Part shown: positions 52,949 through 63,537 of the stretch, one piece after another | How the letters are laid out: each line of letters opens with the position of its first letter | How positions within the stretch are numbered: the first letter of the stretch is position 1 | Notes under the pieces: generated by a model | The model's database searches: none | The model's input: the letters and a program-made list of their open reading frames with translations, nothing else | Told to the model about the DNA's origin: nothing | Position numbers and translations under genes: made by a program | Source: Lachnospiraceae bacterium | Lineage (GTDB): Bacteria; Bacillota; Clostridia; Lachnospirales; Lachnospiraceae | DNA: 64,000 bases | NCBI GenBank assembly: GCA_017518735.1 | Contig: JAFWTY010000008.1 | Span: forward strand, 62,001-126,000 | Direction: 5' to 3'

Positions 52949-52977
52949 ATCATACTACCGTCATTATTAATTTTCAA
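52949..52977 (-). promoter_or_regulatory. promoter of the small DUF4190-like gene
   Basis: On the minus strand TTGAAA (52972-52977), 17-base spacer, TATGAT (52949-52954). Confidence 0.85.
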
Positions 52978-53033
52978 TAAAAAATTATAAATTTTTTATA
53001 ATTTCTTTTTGTTGTAACCATTGATTTTACTAA

Positions 53034-53070
53034 TAAAAACCCGCATTCTCCATATCCGGAAAATGCGGGA
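53034..53070 (-). terminator. terminator of gdhA
   Basis: CCCGCATTCTCC (53040-53051) pairs with GGAAAATGCGGG (53058-53069) with small mismatches; TTTTTA follows on the minus strand. Confidence 0.88.
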
Positions 53071-53117
53071 ATATTATTTTGGTTTAATTAATACGGAATC
53101 CTATTCGATTCTTCAAA

Positions 53118-54479
<1,362 letters not shown>

Positions 54480-54567
54480 TTATTTGTTTCTCCAAAGAGG
54501 AAACCCTATGTTTACCACGCTTTGAAGAAAAATACTTTACTGCATTAAACTAATAAAACCACGAAAA

Positions 54568-54596
54568 ATTATAATTCCATTTTTTTTCGATTGCAA
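54568..54596 (-). promoter_or_regulatory. promoter of gdhA
   Basis: On the minus strand TTGCAA (54591-54596), 17-base spacer, TATAAT (54568-54573). It starts directly beside the atp terminator and leaves a leader of about 100 bases. Confidence 0.85.
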
Positions 54597-54640
54597 TAAA
54601 AAAGTGAGGAAAACTTCGAAAAAATCGTTGTTTTCCCCAC
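54597..54640 (-). terminator. terminator of the atp operon
   Basis: GTGAGGAAAAC (54604-54614) pairs with GTTTTCCCCAC (54630-54640) with one G-U pair; six T follow on the minus strand. Confidence 0.85.
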
Positions 54641-54683
54641 ATTTTTCACATTTTTTTAATAAATACCTATCTAAGTGCTGTGT

Positions 54684-55106
54684 TTAATCCAGATCCTGAT
54701 AAGTGCCTTTTCTCTTTAAGCGCAGACGGGACATTTCACGCTCTATACGAAGACGGCTTGCACGGAATTCGCGGATGCTCTGCTGACGGAGCATTTCTTC
54801 CTTCTCTTCTTCCATTGCATGACGCGCACGGTTTTCATCGATCTCTTCGGGACGTTCCGCGGTAACTGCCAGAATCAGTACCTGATTGTCCTCCATTAAG
54901 AAGGTTCCGTTACTGATGGCCGCATAAACCTTACCTTCTCCCGGCACGATGAATTCCAGAATACCCGGAACAATCGCCGCGATCGTATTCTGATGATCCG
55001 CCAGGATTCCGTAGTGACCGTCGGAAATCGGCAAAATCAGCGATTCGCAGGGACCGTCGTAGAAGGTTTTTTCTGCAGTTAGAATTTTCAAATCAAATGT
55101 CTTCAA
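54684..55106 (-). CDS. atpC: ATP synthase epsilon subunit
   Basis: 140 residues. The N-terminal beta-barrel (LKILTAEKTFYDGPCESLILP, GHYGILADHQNTIAAIVPG) and the C-terminal two-helix hairpin (AEERPEEI-like start, then ARHAMEEEKEEMLRQQ) match epsilon. It belongs to the rotating central stalk and damps ATP hydrolysis. I use the TTG at 55104-55106, eight bases after AAAGGA; the GTG two codons earlier lies too close to that site. Confidence 0.94.
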   Translation of the reverse strand: MKTFDLKILTAEKTFYDGPCESLILPISDGHYGILADHQNTIAAIVPGILEFIVPGEGKVYAAISNGTFLMEDNQVLILAVTAERPEEIDENRARHAMEEEKEEMLRQQSIREFRASRLRIEREMSRLRLKRKGTYQDLD

Positions 55107-55131
55107 ATGCACTGTCCTTTATTACTACTGA

Positions 55132-56553
<1,422 letters not shown>

Positions 56554-57531
56554 TTATGACTCTTCCGATTCGTTTTCTTTTGCCATTTTTTCCTGCAACA
56601 TACGAATCAGTTCTTTCTGACGATTCAGCGCCTTTCTCTCGCGCTTTCTCTTCATGGCTTTTGCGCCGGCGGAAATCTCTGTGATTTCCTGTGTAATCAT
56701 CGCCTGTCTGGTGTGATTGTACTGCACACGCAGGTCGTTTAAGATTTCCTGCGAGTTGCGGTTTGCCGAATCCATTGCGTTCATACGTGCGCTCTGCTCC
56801 GACGCAAAACTGTCCACCAGCGCACCGTAAACAATACCGAGCACGTAACTTTCAATGGTATTATCCAGCACTTCACTCAAGTTCGGCATGAACTTAAACG
56901 GCGTTTTGACTTCTCTTTCCCATGCGGGAGGCGCGATGTTAAAATCGGCCTTATGGAAAGGCAAAAGACGCATCACCTGCGCTTCCTCGGTAAAGGAATT
57001 CTGATAGTCCGTAAAAATAACATACATTTTGGTAATCTCACCGTTGTCATACTTTTCAAGCAGAACATTGGTGATTTCTCTGGCACGGGAAAGGTTCGGA
57101 TCCTGTGCTGTATAACGGAACGACTGCTCGATCGGAATGTGGTGCGTCGTAAAATAATGTCTTCCGCACTCGCCGACGACAAAAAGCAGATTGTCGTCAT
57201 GTTCTCCCATCATGCGCATCGCTTCCTTGATTACGTTCTGGTTATAAGCTCCGGCAAGTCCCTTATCCGCGGTAATTACGAGATAACCCCACGTTCCCTC
57301 CAGTTCTTCCATAACACCCTTCGGGAAAAAATAGCGGCTGTGTACGTTTTCATCGATACGGAAAATTCTCTTGATCTCGTGAGAAACCGCATCAAAATAG
57401 GGACGTGTGGCTTCGAAGTTCTTTCTTGCCTTACGCAACTTCGTAGAGGAAATCAAATACATCGCACTCGTGATTTTTCTGGTATCCTGTACGCTCTTTA
57501 TTCGGTTTTTAATTTCCTTGATACTGGACAT
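56554..57531 (-). CDS. atpG: ATP synthase gamma subunit with 32-residue C-terminal extension
   Basis: 325 residues against about 285-290 usually. The N-terminal helix (IKEIKNRIKSVQDTRKITSAM) and the C-terminal helix (YNHTRQAMITQEITEISAGA) that form the rotor coiled coil are present. After the usual end near residue 293 come 32 extra residues, strongly basic then acidic (KRKRERKALNRQKELIRMLQ and beyond), predicted as one more helix. In known F1 structures this end sits at the top of the alpha/beta ring, near delta. Its ATG shares a base with the alpha stop (TAATG). Confidence 0.93.
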   Translation of the reverse strand: MSSIKEIKNRIKSVQDTRKITSAMYLISSTKLRKARKNFEATRPYFDAVSHEIKRIFRIDENVHSRYFFPKGVMEELEGTWGYLVITADKGLAGAYNQNVIKEAMRMMGEHDDNLLFVVGECGRHYFTTHHIPIEQSFRYTAQDPNLSRAREITNVLLEKYDNGEITKMYVIFTDYQNSFTEEAQVMRLLPFHKADFNIAPPAWEREVKTPFKFMPNLSEVLDNTIESYVLGIVYGALVDSFASEQSARMNAMDSANRNSQEILNDLRVQYNHTRQAMITQEITEISAGAKAMKRKRERKALNRQKELIRMLQEKMAKENESEES

Positions 57532-59273
57532 TAAAAGCCTTTCTTCGTCATGAATTCCTTGGCAACGGAAAGGATTTCCGCTCTGATTTCATCGTCTAAG
57601 GTCTCGCTTCCGTGGATACGGTCTGCTATATCACGACGGTTTGTCTCAAAATAAGTAAGCATTTCTTCCGCAACCTTGTTGATCTGCTTTTCCGGCACCG
57701 GAACAAACATTTTTCCGAGGGCTGCCACAAGAAGAATAACCTCCTGCTCACCGGAGTAAGGGCTGTACTGTTTCTGTCTTAAGATACGCATCAGGCCCTT
57801 GCCGTAAAGAAGCTGGTTCTTGGTTGCATCATCCAGGTCGGATGAGAACTGTGTAAAGACTTCCATTTCACGGAACTGTGCCAAATCCAGACGCAAGGTT
57901 CCGGTTGCCTTCTTCATCGCCTTCGTCTGCGCATCGCCGCCTACACGGGATACGGAAAGACCGACGTTAACCGCGGGACGCTGACCTTCGAAGAAAAGTG
58001 CCGTCTCCAGGAAAATCTGTCCGTCGGTAATGGAAATGATATTGGTCGGAATATAGGCGGAAACGTCACCGGCCTGTGTTTCCACGATCGGAAGTGCCGT
58101 CATGGAACCTCCGCCCAGGTCGTCACTTAAGTGTGCGGCACGCTCCAGCAGTCTGGAATGCAGGTAGAATACGTCACCGGGATAAGCTTCACGTCCCGGG
58201 GAACGATCCAGCAGAAGACTTAAGGAACGATATGCGATGGCATGCTTCGACAGATCATCGTAAATGATTAAAACGTCCTGACCGTTTCGCATGAAATATT
58301 CACCGAGTGCACAGCCTGCATAAGGTGCAATATATTGAACAGGCGCTGCTTCCGATGCGGAAGCGTTGACGATGATGGTATATTCCATCGCGCCTTTGTT
58401 TTTCAAATTGTTTACGAGCTGGGCTACGCTCGATGCTTTTTGGCCGATGGCTACGTAAATGCAGACAACGTCCTTGCCCTTCTGATTCGTAATGGTATCC
58501 AGTGCAATTGCGGTTTTACCGGTCTGGCGGTCACCAATGATCAATTCTCTTTGTCCGCGGCCGATCGGGAACATGGAGTCGATGGAAAGGATTCCGGTCT
58601 CCATGGGACGGTTTACGGGCTGACGGTCAATGATACCGGGTGCCTCGCTTTCAATCGGATAATACTCCTTCGATTCAATGGTTCCTCGTCCGTCAATCGG
58701 CTCACCGAGCGGGTTAACGACTCTTCCCAAGAAATTCTGTCCGACCGGAATACCTGCCGTTTTGCCGGTACGATAAACGCTGCTGCCTTCCATAATCGGA
58801 GCATCGTCCGAAAAAAGAATACAGCCGACTTCGTCGTGTCGAAGTTCCAAAACCATACCGCGAATACCGTCGGTAAAAATCAGGATTTCTCCGTACGTAA
58901 CATTCTCCAGACCTTCGACGGTTGCGATTCCGTCACCTACCGTAAGAACGGTACCGACTTCACGTGCAATCGCGGAAGGCGTCCAGGAATGTACGGTTTC
59001 CTTCATCAGAGGAATGACGTTATCCGATCTTTTTGCCAGATATTCAAGCTTCTCACGAAGCTGTTCAAATTTACCTTCTTTACTCCAGTCGTAGACATCG
59101 TTTCCGATCTCTAAACGGAATCCGCCGGGAAATTCCTTGGAATGTACCCAGGATACGGAAATCTCCTTCTCGTACTTCTCGGAAAGGAATTTGACAAATC
59201 CTTCCATTTGCGCATCGGTAGGAGCTTTTTCCGAATACAGATATGCTCTGGTATTACTGCTTAAACTACTCAT
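57531..59273 (-). CDS. atpA: ATP synthase alpha subunit with N-terminal delta-like (OSCP C-terminal) domain
   Basis: 580 residues against about 500-510 usually. From about residue 104 (REVGTVLTVGDGIATVEGL) it is an ordinary alpha subunit with P-loop GDRQTGKTA and SRVGG near the arginine finger. Residues 8-78 do not belong to alpha. They read like the C-terminal domain of delta: AYLYSEKAPTDAQ, then EKYEKEISVSWV, FPGGFRLEIGNDVYDWS and KFEQLREKL, matching the family pattern of GGFxxxIGDxVYDxS and a closing helix. No atpH gene exists between atpF and this gene. The ATG overlaps the atpF end by eight bases. The usual short alpha N-terminal helix that binds delta is replaced by this domain. Confidence 0.9.
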   Translation of the reverse strand: MSSLSSNTRAYLYSEKAPTDAQMEGFVKFLSEKYEKEISVSWVHSKEFPGGFRLEIGNDVYDWSKEGKFEQLREKLEYLAKRSDNVIPLMKETVHSWTPSAIAREVGTVLTVGDGIATVEGLENVTYGEILIFTDGIRGMVLELRHDEVGCILFSDDAPIMEGSSVYRTGKTAGIPVGQNFLGRVVNPLGEPIDGRGTIESKEYYPIESEAPGIIDRQPVNRPMETGILSIDSMFPIGRGQRELIIGDRQTGKTAIALDTITNQKGKDVVCIYVAIGQKASSVAQLVNNLKNKGAMEYTIIVNASASEAAPVQYIAPYAGCALGEYFMRNGQDVLIIYDDLSKHAIAYRSLSLLLDRSPGREAYPGDVFYLHSRLLERAAHLSDDLGGGSMTALPIVETQAGDVSAYIPTNIISITDGQIFLETALFFEGQRPAVNVGLSVSRVGGDAQTKAMKKATGTLRLDLAQFREMEVFTQFSSDLDDATKNQLLYGKGLMRILRQKQYSPYSGEQEVILLVAALGKMFVPVPEKQINKVAEEMLTYFETNRRDIADRIHGSETLDDEIRAEILSVAKEFMTKKGF

Positions 59274-59760
59274 TCTTTGCGTTTCCTTCCGCGCTCTTTA
59301 AGAACTCATCATAACTCTTCGATACATCGGCACTGAGCACAATCTTTTCGGTTGCGGTCGTGACGATATCCGCAATTTCTCTCTGTGCTTCGGCAATGAT
59401 CTTGTCATGTTCCAGTTCGCCACGTTTCTTTGCAGCTTCCACGATGGTCACGGCTTCTGCCTTGGCCTGCTCGATTACTCTTGCACGCTCTTCGGCATTC
59501 TTCGTGCCGGCTTCCGTCTTCATAGCGGCAATTTCTTCCTCGGCACCTGCGATTTTTTCTTCGTATTCCGCCTTGGTCTTTTCCGCGTCTGCGAGCGCCT
59601 GTTCGGCATCGTCATGCTGTTTCTTGTAGCCTGCTTCTCTCTTTTCCATAAAGTCCTTAACGGGCTTGTAAAGGAAGAAATACAGTGCAGCAAACAGAAT
59701 TGTGAAATTCAATAAATGCAGCAAAATCTGCTGCCAGTCAATATTCAAAGGCACTTTCAT
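59266..59760 (-). CDS. atpF: ATP synthase b subunit
   Basis: 164 residues. One membrane helix (about 10-30, LLHLLNFTILFAALYFFLY) followed by a long charged coiled coil rich in Ala/Glu/Lys. It forms the outer stalk that ties the membrane part to F1. In other synthases its end contacts the delta subunit, which is missing here as a separate gene. GGAGAG precedes the ATG. Confidence 0.95.
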   Translation of the reverse strand: MKVPLNIDWQQILLHLLNFTILFAALYFFLYKPVKDFMEKREAGYKKQHDDAEQALADAEKTKAEYEEKIAGAEEEIAAMKTEAGTKNAEERARVIEQAKAEAVTIVEAAKKRGELEHDKIIAEAQREIADIVTTATEKIVLSADVSKSYDEFLKSAEGNAKNE

Positions 59761-59781
59761 GATTAACTCTCCGCGTTTTTG

Positions 59782-60159
59782 TTATAAAACGAATACAATC
59801 AAAATGGTTACAACCAATGCATAAATAACAACGGTCTCGATAAATACCATACCGAGCATCCACAGAGACTGGATTTTTCCGCTTGCTTCAGGCTGTCTGG
59901 AAATACCTTCCACGGACTTTGCAACACCGATACCCATTGCAAGTGCACCGAGTGCTGCGGGAAGACCGATTGCAATCGCTGCTGCCAGTGCTTTCATAGC
60001 GGTGGTGGATAATTTGTAGTTAGTATCACCTGCTTCTACGATTTCATATGCGTTTCCTTCTTCACCTTCCGCTGCTTTCGCCTTCATGGGGATAAGTGCA
60101 ACACCTGCAATTACAAATAACAGAAGAACTGCTGCCAATAATTTCGCTAATTTTTTCAT
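59782..60159 (-). CDS. atpE: ATP synthase c subunit with signal peptide
   Basis: 125 residues against about 70-90 usually. The first 29 residues (MKKLAKLLAAVLLLFVIAG, ending PMKAKA) are a classical Sec signal peptide with an AxA-type cut site. An acidic spacer (about 30-50) leads to the two-helix c hairpin: AAAIAIGLPAALGALAMG, the polar loop SRQPEA, and GMVFIETVVIYALV with the ion-binding Glu. Since the c N-terminus faces outward, cleavage of a signal peptide would give the right topology. The Glu is followed by Thr, as in some sodium-dependent rings, but the helix-one Gln of those rings appears as Met. The start overlaps the atpB stop (ATGA). Confidence 0.93.
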   Translation of the reverse strand: MKKLAKLLAAVLLLFVIAGVALIPMKAKAAEGEEGNAYEIVEAGDTNYKLSTTAMKALAAAIAIGLPAALGALAMGIGVAKSVEGISRQPEASGKIQSLWMLGMVFIETVVIYALVVTILIVFVL

Positions 60160-61028
60160 TTGGATACCTCCGGAGTAATTGTATTATTTGAATTCTTCTT
60201 TTCTTTTCTGAATCTACGCGGTTTTTCCAGTTTCTTCTCGGAAACCTCTCCGTAGAAGATGGAAACCAGAAGCGTTAGTACGTATGCCTGAATCAGTGCA
60301 TGCAACAGTGTGAAGAGTACACCGACGATAACAGGCAGGACAAAACTTAACGACATCGAGTAATATACAAGTTCCGTAACCAGCGCACCGGAAAGCAGGG
60401 CACCGAAGAGACGGAAGCTCATGGAAAGCGGAAGAGAAAACTCTTTGAGAGTTCCCAGGATTCCATGCCAGCCGTTGTTTACGATACCGCCTCCTAAGAT
60501 AAATAAATAGGAAAGGCCACCCATTGCAATCGCGCCGTTAATATCGGACAAGGGTGCCGGGAGCGATACCGGTGATCCGCTTGTGGTAATGACCTGAACA
60601 CCAAAGAGTTCGAAGATGGTTCCCACAAAAATGTATACACCCGCCGTAAAAATGTATGCACTCAAAACCTGATTTTTCTCCGGGGAATTGGACTTTGCAA
60701 GCCCTCGGAAAATACCTACCAGCGATTCCAGTATCATCTGAAACTTTCCGGGAATCTCCTTAAACCTCGGAATGACGAAAATTCTGCAAAAAATTGCAAA
60801 AAGCGTCAAAACCCCGGTTACGGTAAACGCGGAAATCAATCCCGGATTTACTTCCATGAAGCCGAACAGATCCACTTTCATGGTTTCATGAAGCACCGCA
60901 TCTTTCATGGTCTCACCCAAAGTCTCCGCTCGAGGTGCGGGTTTTCCGAGTAGCAAGATTCCGACATAAAGTGCGATAATGATGACGAGAAAAATCGCAA
61001 AAGTAACTATGCTTTTTTTCTTACTCAT
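60156..61028 (-). CDS. atpB: ATP synthase a subunit
   Basis: 290 residues. After a basic start and a first helix come an outward segment and five further helices. The essential arginine lies in SFRLFGALLSGAL, and the last helices contain LLHALIQAYVLTLL with the conserved Gln. It forms the ion path against the c ring. The ATG at 61026-61028 has AAGGAG ten bases upstream. It follows trmB by 16 bases, so the atp operon is probably read from the trmB message; no atpI is seen. Confidence 0.94.
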   Translation of the reverse strand: MSKKKSIVTFAIFLVIIIALYVGILLLGKPAPRAETLGETMKDAVLHETMKVDLFGFMEVNPGLISAFTVTGVLTLFAIFCRIFVIPRFKEIPGKFQMILESLVGIFRGLAKSNSPEKNQVLSAYIFTAGVYIFVGTIFELFGVQVITTSGSPVSLPAPLSDINGAIAMGGLSYLFILGGGIVNNGWHGILGTLKEFSLPLSMSFRLFGALLSGALVTELVYYSMSLSFVLPVIVGVLFTLLHALIQAYVLTLLVSIFYGEVSEKKLEKPRRFRKEKKNSNNTITPEVSK

Positions 61029-61044
61029 GAAAAGACGTCTCCTT

Positions 61045-61698
61045 TCATTTCGATTTTTCAATTACATATTTATAAATCGGATTGCCGATGGCGGAGAACT
61101 TTTCTTCATATTCCGTCATGACATTGCCTTCACACATAACAGGATCCTTATGAAGATCCCTCGTAATTCCGAGGACCTTCCAGGGTTCCCCTTCCAGTTC
61201 CTCCACCGCAAAATCAAAAAGCGCAACATTATCCGTCTTAAACTCGATTATTCCGTTGTCTTTTAAGATCTTATGATATTTTGCAAGGAAGAGTTTGTTT
61301 TCCAGTCTTCTCTTGGCATGCCGGTCTTTCGGCCAGGGATCGGAAAAGTTTAAATAAATCCGGTCCACTTCTTCCTCCCCGAACACATCCAGTATTTCTT
61401 CCGCATCCATACGGATGAAACGGATGTTTCCGGCTTCCACAGGATCGGCTTCCACCTTCTGGACACCGCGGATTAAGGTCGATGAATATTTTTCGATTCC
61501 CACATAATTGATTTCGGGATGTAATCTTGCAAGGGTGGTTATAAACTGTCCCTTTCCCATGCCGATTTCGATGTAAAGCGGATTGTCGTTTCCGAAAATC
61601 TCTTTCTTCCACTTTCCCCGAAATTCTTTTTCCTCATGCACTACAAGGTCGTTTGCGGCAATATATTCTCTTGATCCTTTTACGTTTTTCAGACGCAT
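61045..61698 (-). CDS. trmB: tRNA (guanine-46-N7)-methyltransferase
   Basis: 217 residues. The SAM motif IEIGMGKGQF and the TrmB signature LNFSDPWPKDRHAKRRL are complete. It makes m7G46 in the variable loop of tRNAs. AAGGA lies about a dozen bases upstream. It is the first gene of the run into atpB. Confidence 0.96.
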   Translation of the reverse strand: MRLKNVKGSREYIAANDLVVHEEKEFRGKWKKEIFGNDNPLYIEIGMGKGQFITTLARLHPEINYVGIEKYSSTLIRGVQKVEADPVEAGNIRFIRMDAEEILDVFGEEEVDRIYLNFSDPWPKDRHAKRRLENKLFLAKYHKILKDNGIIEFKTDNVALFDFAVEELEGEPWKVLGITRDLHKDPVMCEGNVMTEYEEKFSAIGNPIYKYVIEKSK

Positions 61699-61816
61699 TT
61701 CTACGGTTTATCCTTATAAAAGCCAAATCTTTCCCATATACCATACATATTTTACTCTTGTTTCTTTCAAAAAGAAAGCCTAAAGTTGCGCCGTTTCAAG
61801 CCTTTGCTTTCCTTAC

Positions 61817-61846
61817 TTGACAACAATTGGCTCCTTTTTGTATAAT
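61817..61846 (+). promoter_or_regulatory. promoter of tRNA-Ser
   Basis: Perfect TTGACA (61817-61822), 18-base spacer, perfect TATAAT (61841-61846), 40 bases before the tRNA. Confidence 0.93.
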
Positions 61847-61886
61847 CGTATTTGCGCGAATGGAAAAAGCGCGGTTCGGATTGCGA

Positions 61887-61974
61887 GGAGAAGTACTCAA
61901 GAGGCCGAAGAGGCGCCCCTGCTAAGGGTGTAGGTCGGGCAACCGGCGCGAGGGTTCAAATCCCTCCTTCTCCG
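61887..61974 (+). tRNA. tRNA-Ser (anticodon GCU)
   Basis: 88 bases, a class II tRNA with a long variable arm. Acceptor GGAGAAG/CTTCTCC with discriminator G, anticodon loop CTGCTAA with GCT at 61921-61923, variable arm GTCGGGCAACCGGC, and T arm GAGGGTTCAAATCCCTC. It reads AGC and AGU. No CCA is encoded. Confidence 0.97.
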
Positions 61975-61980
61975 GAAAAG

Positions 61981-62009
61981 AAAAAGACACCGAAAACGGT
62001 GTCTTTTTT
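61981..62009. terminator. bidirectional terminator after tRNA-Ser
   Basis: AAAAAGACACCG (61981-61992) pairs with CGGTGTCTTTTT around AAAA. T-runs occur on both strands, so it also ends the leftward carboxypeptidase gene. Confidence 0.93.
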
Positions 62010-62014
62010 CTATG

Positions 62015-63531
62015 TTAATCGAGATAATCGTCGTCTTTCTTTCGGTTCTTTCTCCTGCTTCTGGAGCGTCCCATGATTTCCTTCCGGTGCTTTGAAAACT
62101 GATACTCTTTTAAGACTCCCCTGACAATTACAAAACCAACCAGGAGGCCTGCAACGGAACCGATGACAATTAAGATGATCTTTACGTTTACAAAGATTCC
62201 GTTCTTGTTGCGGTTGGTAACCGGAAGGTTTTCCGATGGATTCTCCGAACCGGTCTCACTCGCCGCCTCGCTTCCTGTCTCTTCCGTCTGCGTATCCGCG
62301 GAGGAATCGGCAAATTCTTCAAAAAGTGTGGCATTTTCGGCATTCATCGTCAGATTCGCGACCCCTACGGGATTTCCGTGGAAACTGTATTCCACCTTCG
62401 CCACCTGACCGTCTCCGCCGTTTTCATTATAATGAAGACGATATTCCACTTCGGAAAAGTCCGCATTTTTCGGCAGTACCACATAGGCATAGGGATCGAT
62501 GTTTAAGATGGACTTGTTCGATCCGAAGATATCCTGACCCACGCTGAAGAACCCACCTGAAAGGACACTGGTTTCGTCCTGATTTTCCGTAATGTTGACT
62601 TTCTTGAAGTTCTCAAAACCATAGTTAAAAAGCGCTACGGTATCTTCGTACTGGTAAGGGCTTTCTTCCTTCATAATGACACAGATCAGTTCCATGCCGT
62701 CCTTTTTGGCTGCGGAAACAAGGGTCTGTCTGGCATCGGATGTATATCCGGTCTTGGAGCCGACTAAGTACTCATACTCGTACTTTTTGCCCTTTACAAG
62801 CATGTTCTTCGTATTTAATTTGAAGGAGTCCGGCTGGGTATCGGTAGCTTCGAACTCGCAGGAAGGCTCTCTGGAAAGGGCTGCAAGGTATTCATAACCG
62901 AAGTAATACTTTGCGATCATTGCCAGGTCACGACAGGTCGTATAGTGGTTCTCGTCATGCAATCCGTTCGGATTAGAAAAATGCGTATTGGTGCAGCCGA
63001 TCTCTTCGGCCTTGGCATTCATCATTTCTACGAATCCTTCGATGCTTCCGCCCACATGCTCCGCAATGGCGTTGGCCACTTCGTTGGCGGAAAGGATCAT
63101 CATTCCCTCAAGCGCCTTGTTCATCGGGATAATTTCCCCTGCATCCATACCGATGTTGGAATCTCCTCTGGCCACGGAATGAACGGCTTCATATGAAAAA
63201 ACGACATCCTCATCGAGTTTGCAGTTTTCGTATGCCAAAAGTCCGGTCATGATTTTTGTCGTGGATGCCGGATAAAGCTTTTCATCGATATTCTTCGCAT
63301 AAAGAATCGCACCGGTGTTGGCTTCCATCAAAATGGCGCCTTCTGCACCGATCAACGGTCCCTGCGGCCAGTCTTCCACCAGATTCGTCTGAACAGCCTC
63401 GTTCATACGCGCTTTTCTGGCTTATTCCAGATCATCGGCTTTTACGGGAACAGCCGCCGTAAAGAATACCAGAAATACGGCCAGAACAGAGCCGAGCGCA
63501 CGTGCGGTTTTCTTGGAAAATTTATTCTTCA
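62015..63531 (-). pseudogene. D-alanyl-D-alanine carboxypeptidase (DacF/PBP5 type) with in-frame stop after the signal peptide
   Basis: The signal peptide (MKNKFSKKTARALGSVLA, ending VPVKADDLE) starts at the ATG at 63531 with AGAGAG ahead. After 35 codons a TAA at 63422-63424 stops the frame. The same frame then continues with ARKARMNEAVQTN and a complete enzyme: SxxK as STTK (PASTTKIMTG), SAN, and KTG in VGSKTGYTSD, plus a C-terminal membrane helix and basic tail. The 463-codon part could begin at the ATG at 63406, but that has no ribosome site and no signal peptide, so the enzyme could not reach the wall. The enzyme trims the last D-Ala from peptidoglycan stems. Either a recent nonsense mutation or a sequence error. 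Confidence 0.85.
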
Positions 63532-63537
63532 TGAATT

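Noticed and set aside
59782..60159. A firm call of a sodium-type c ring
   Set aside because: The Glu-Thr pair fits, but the helix-one Gln of known sodium rings aligns with Met, so ion use is left open.
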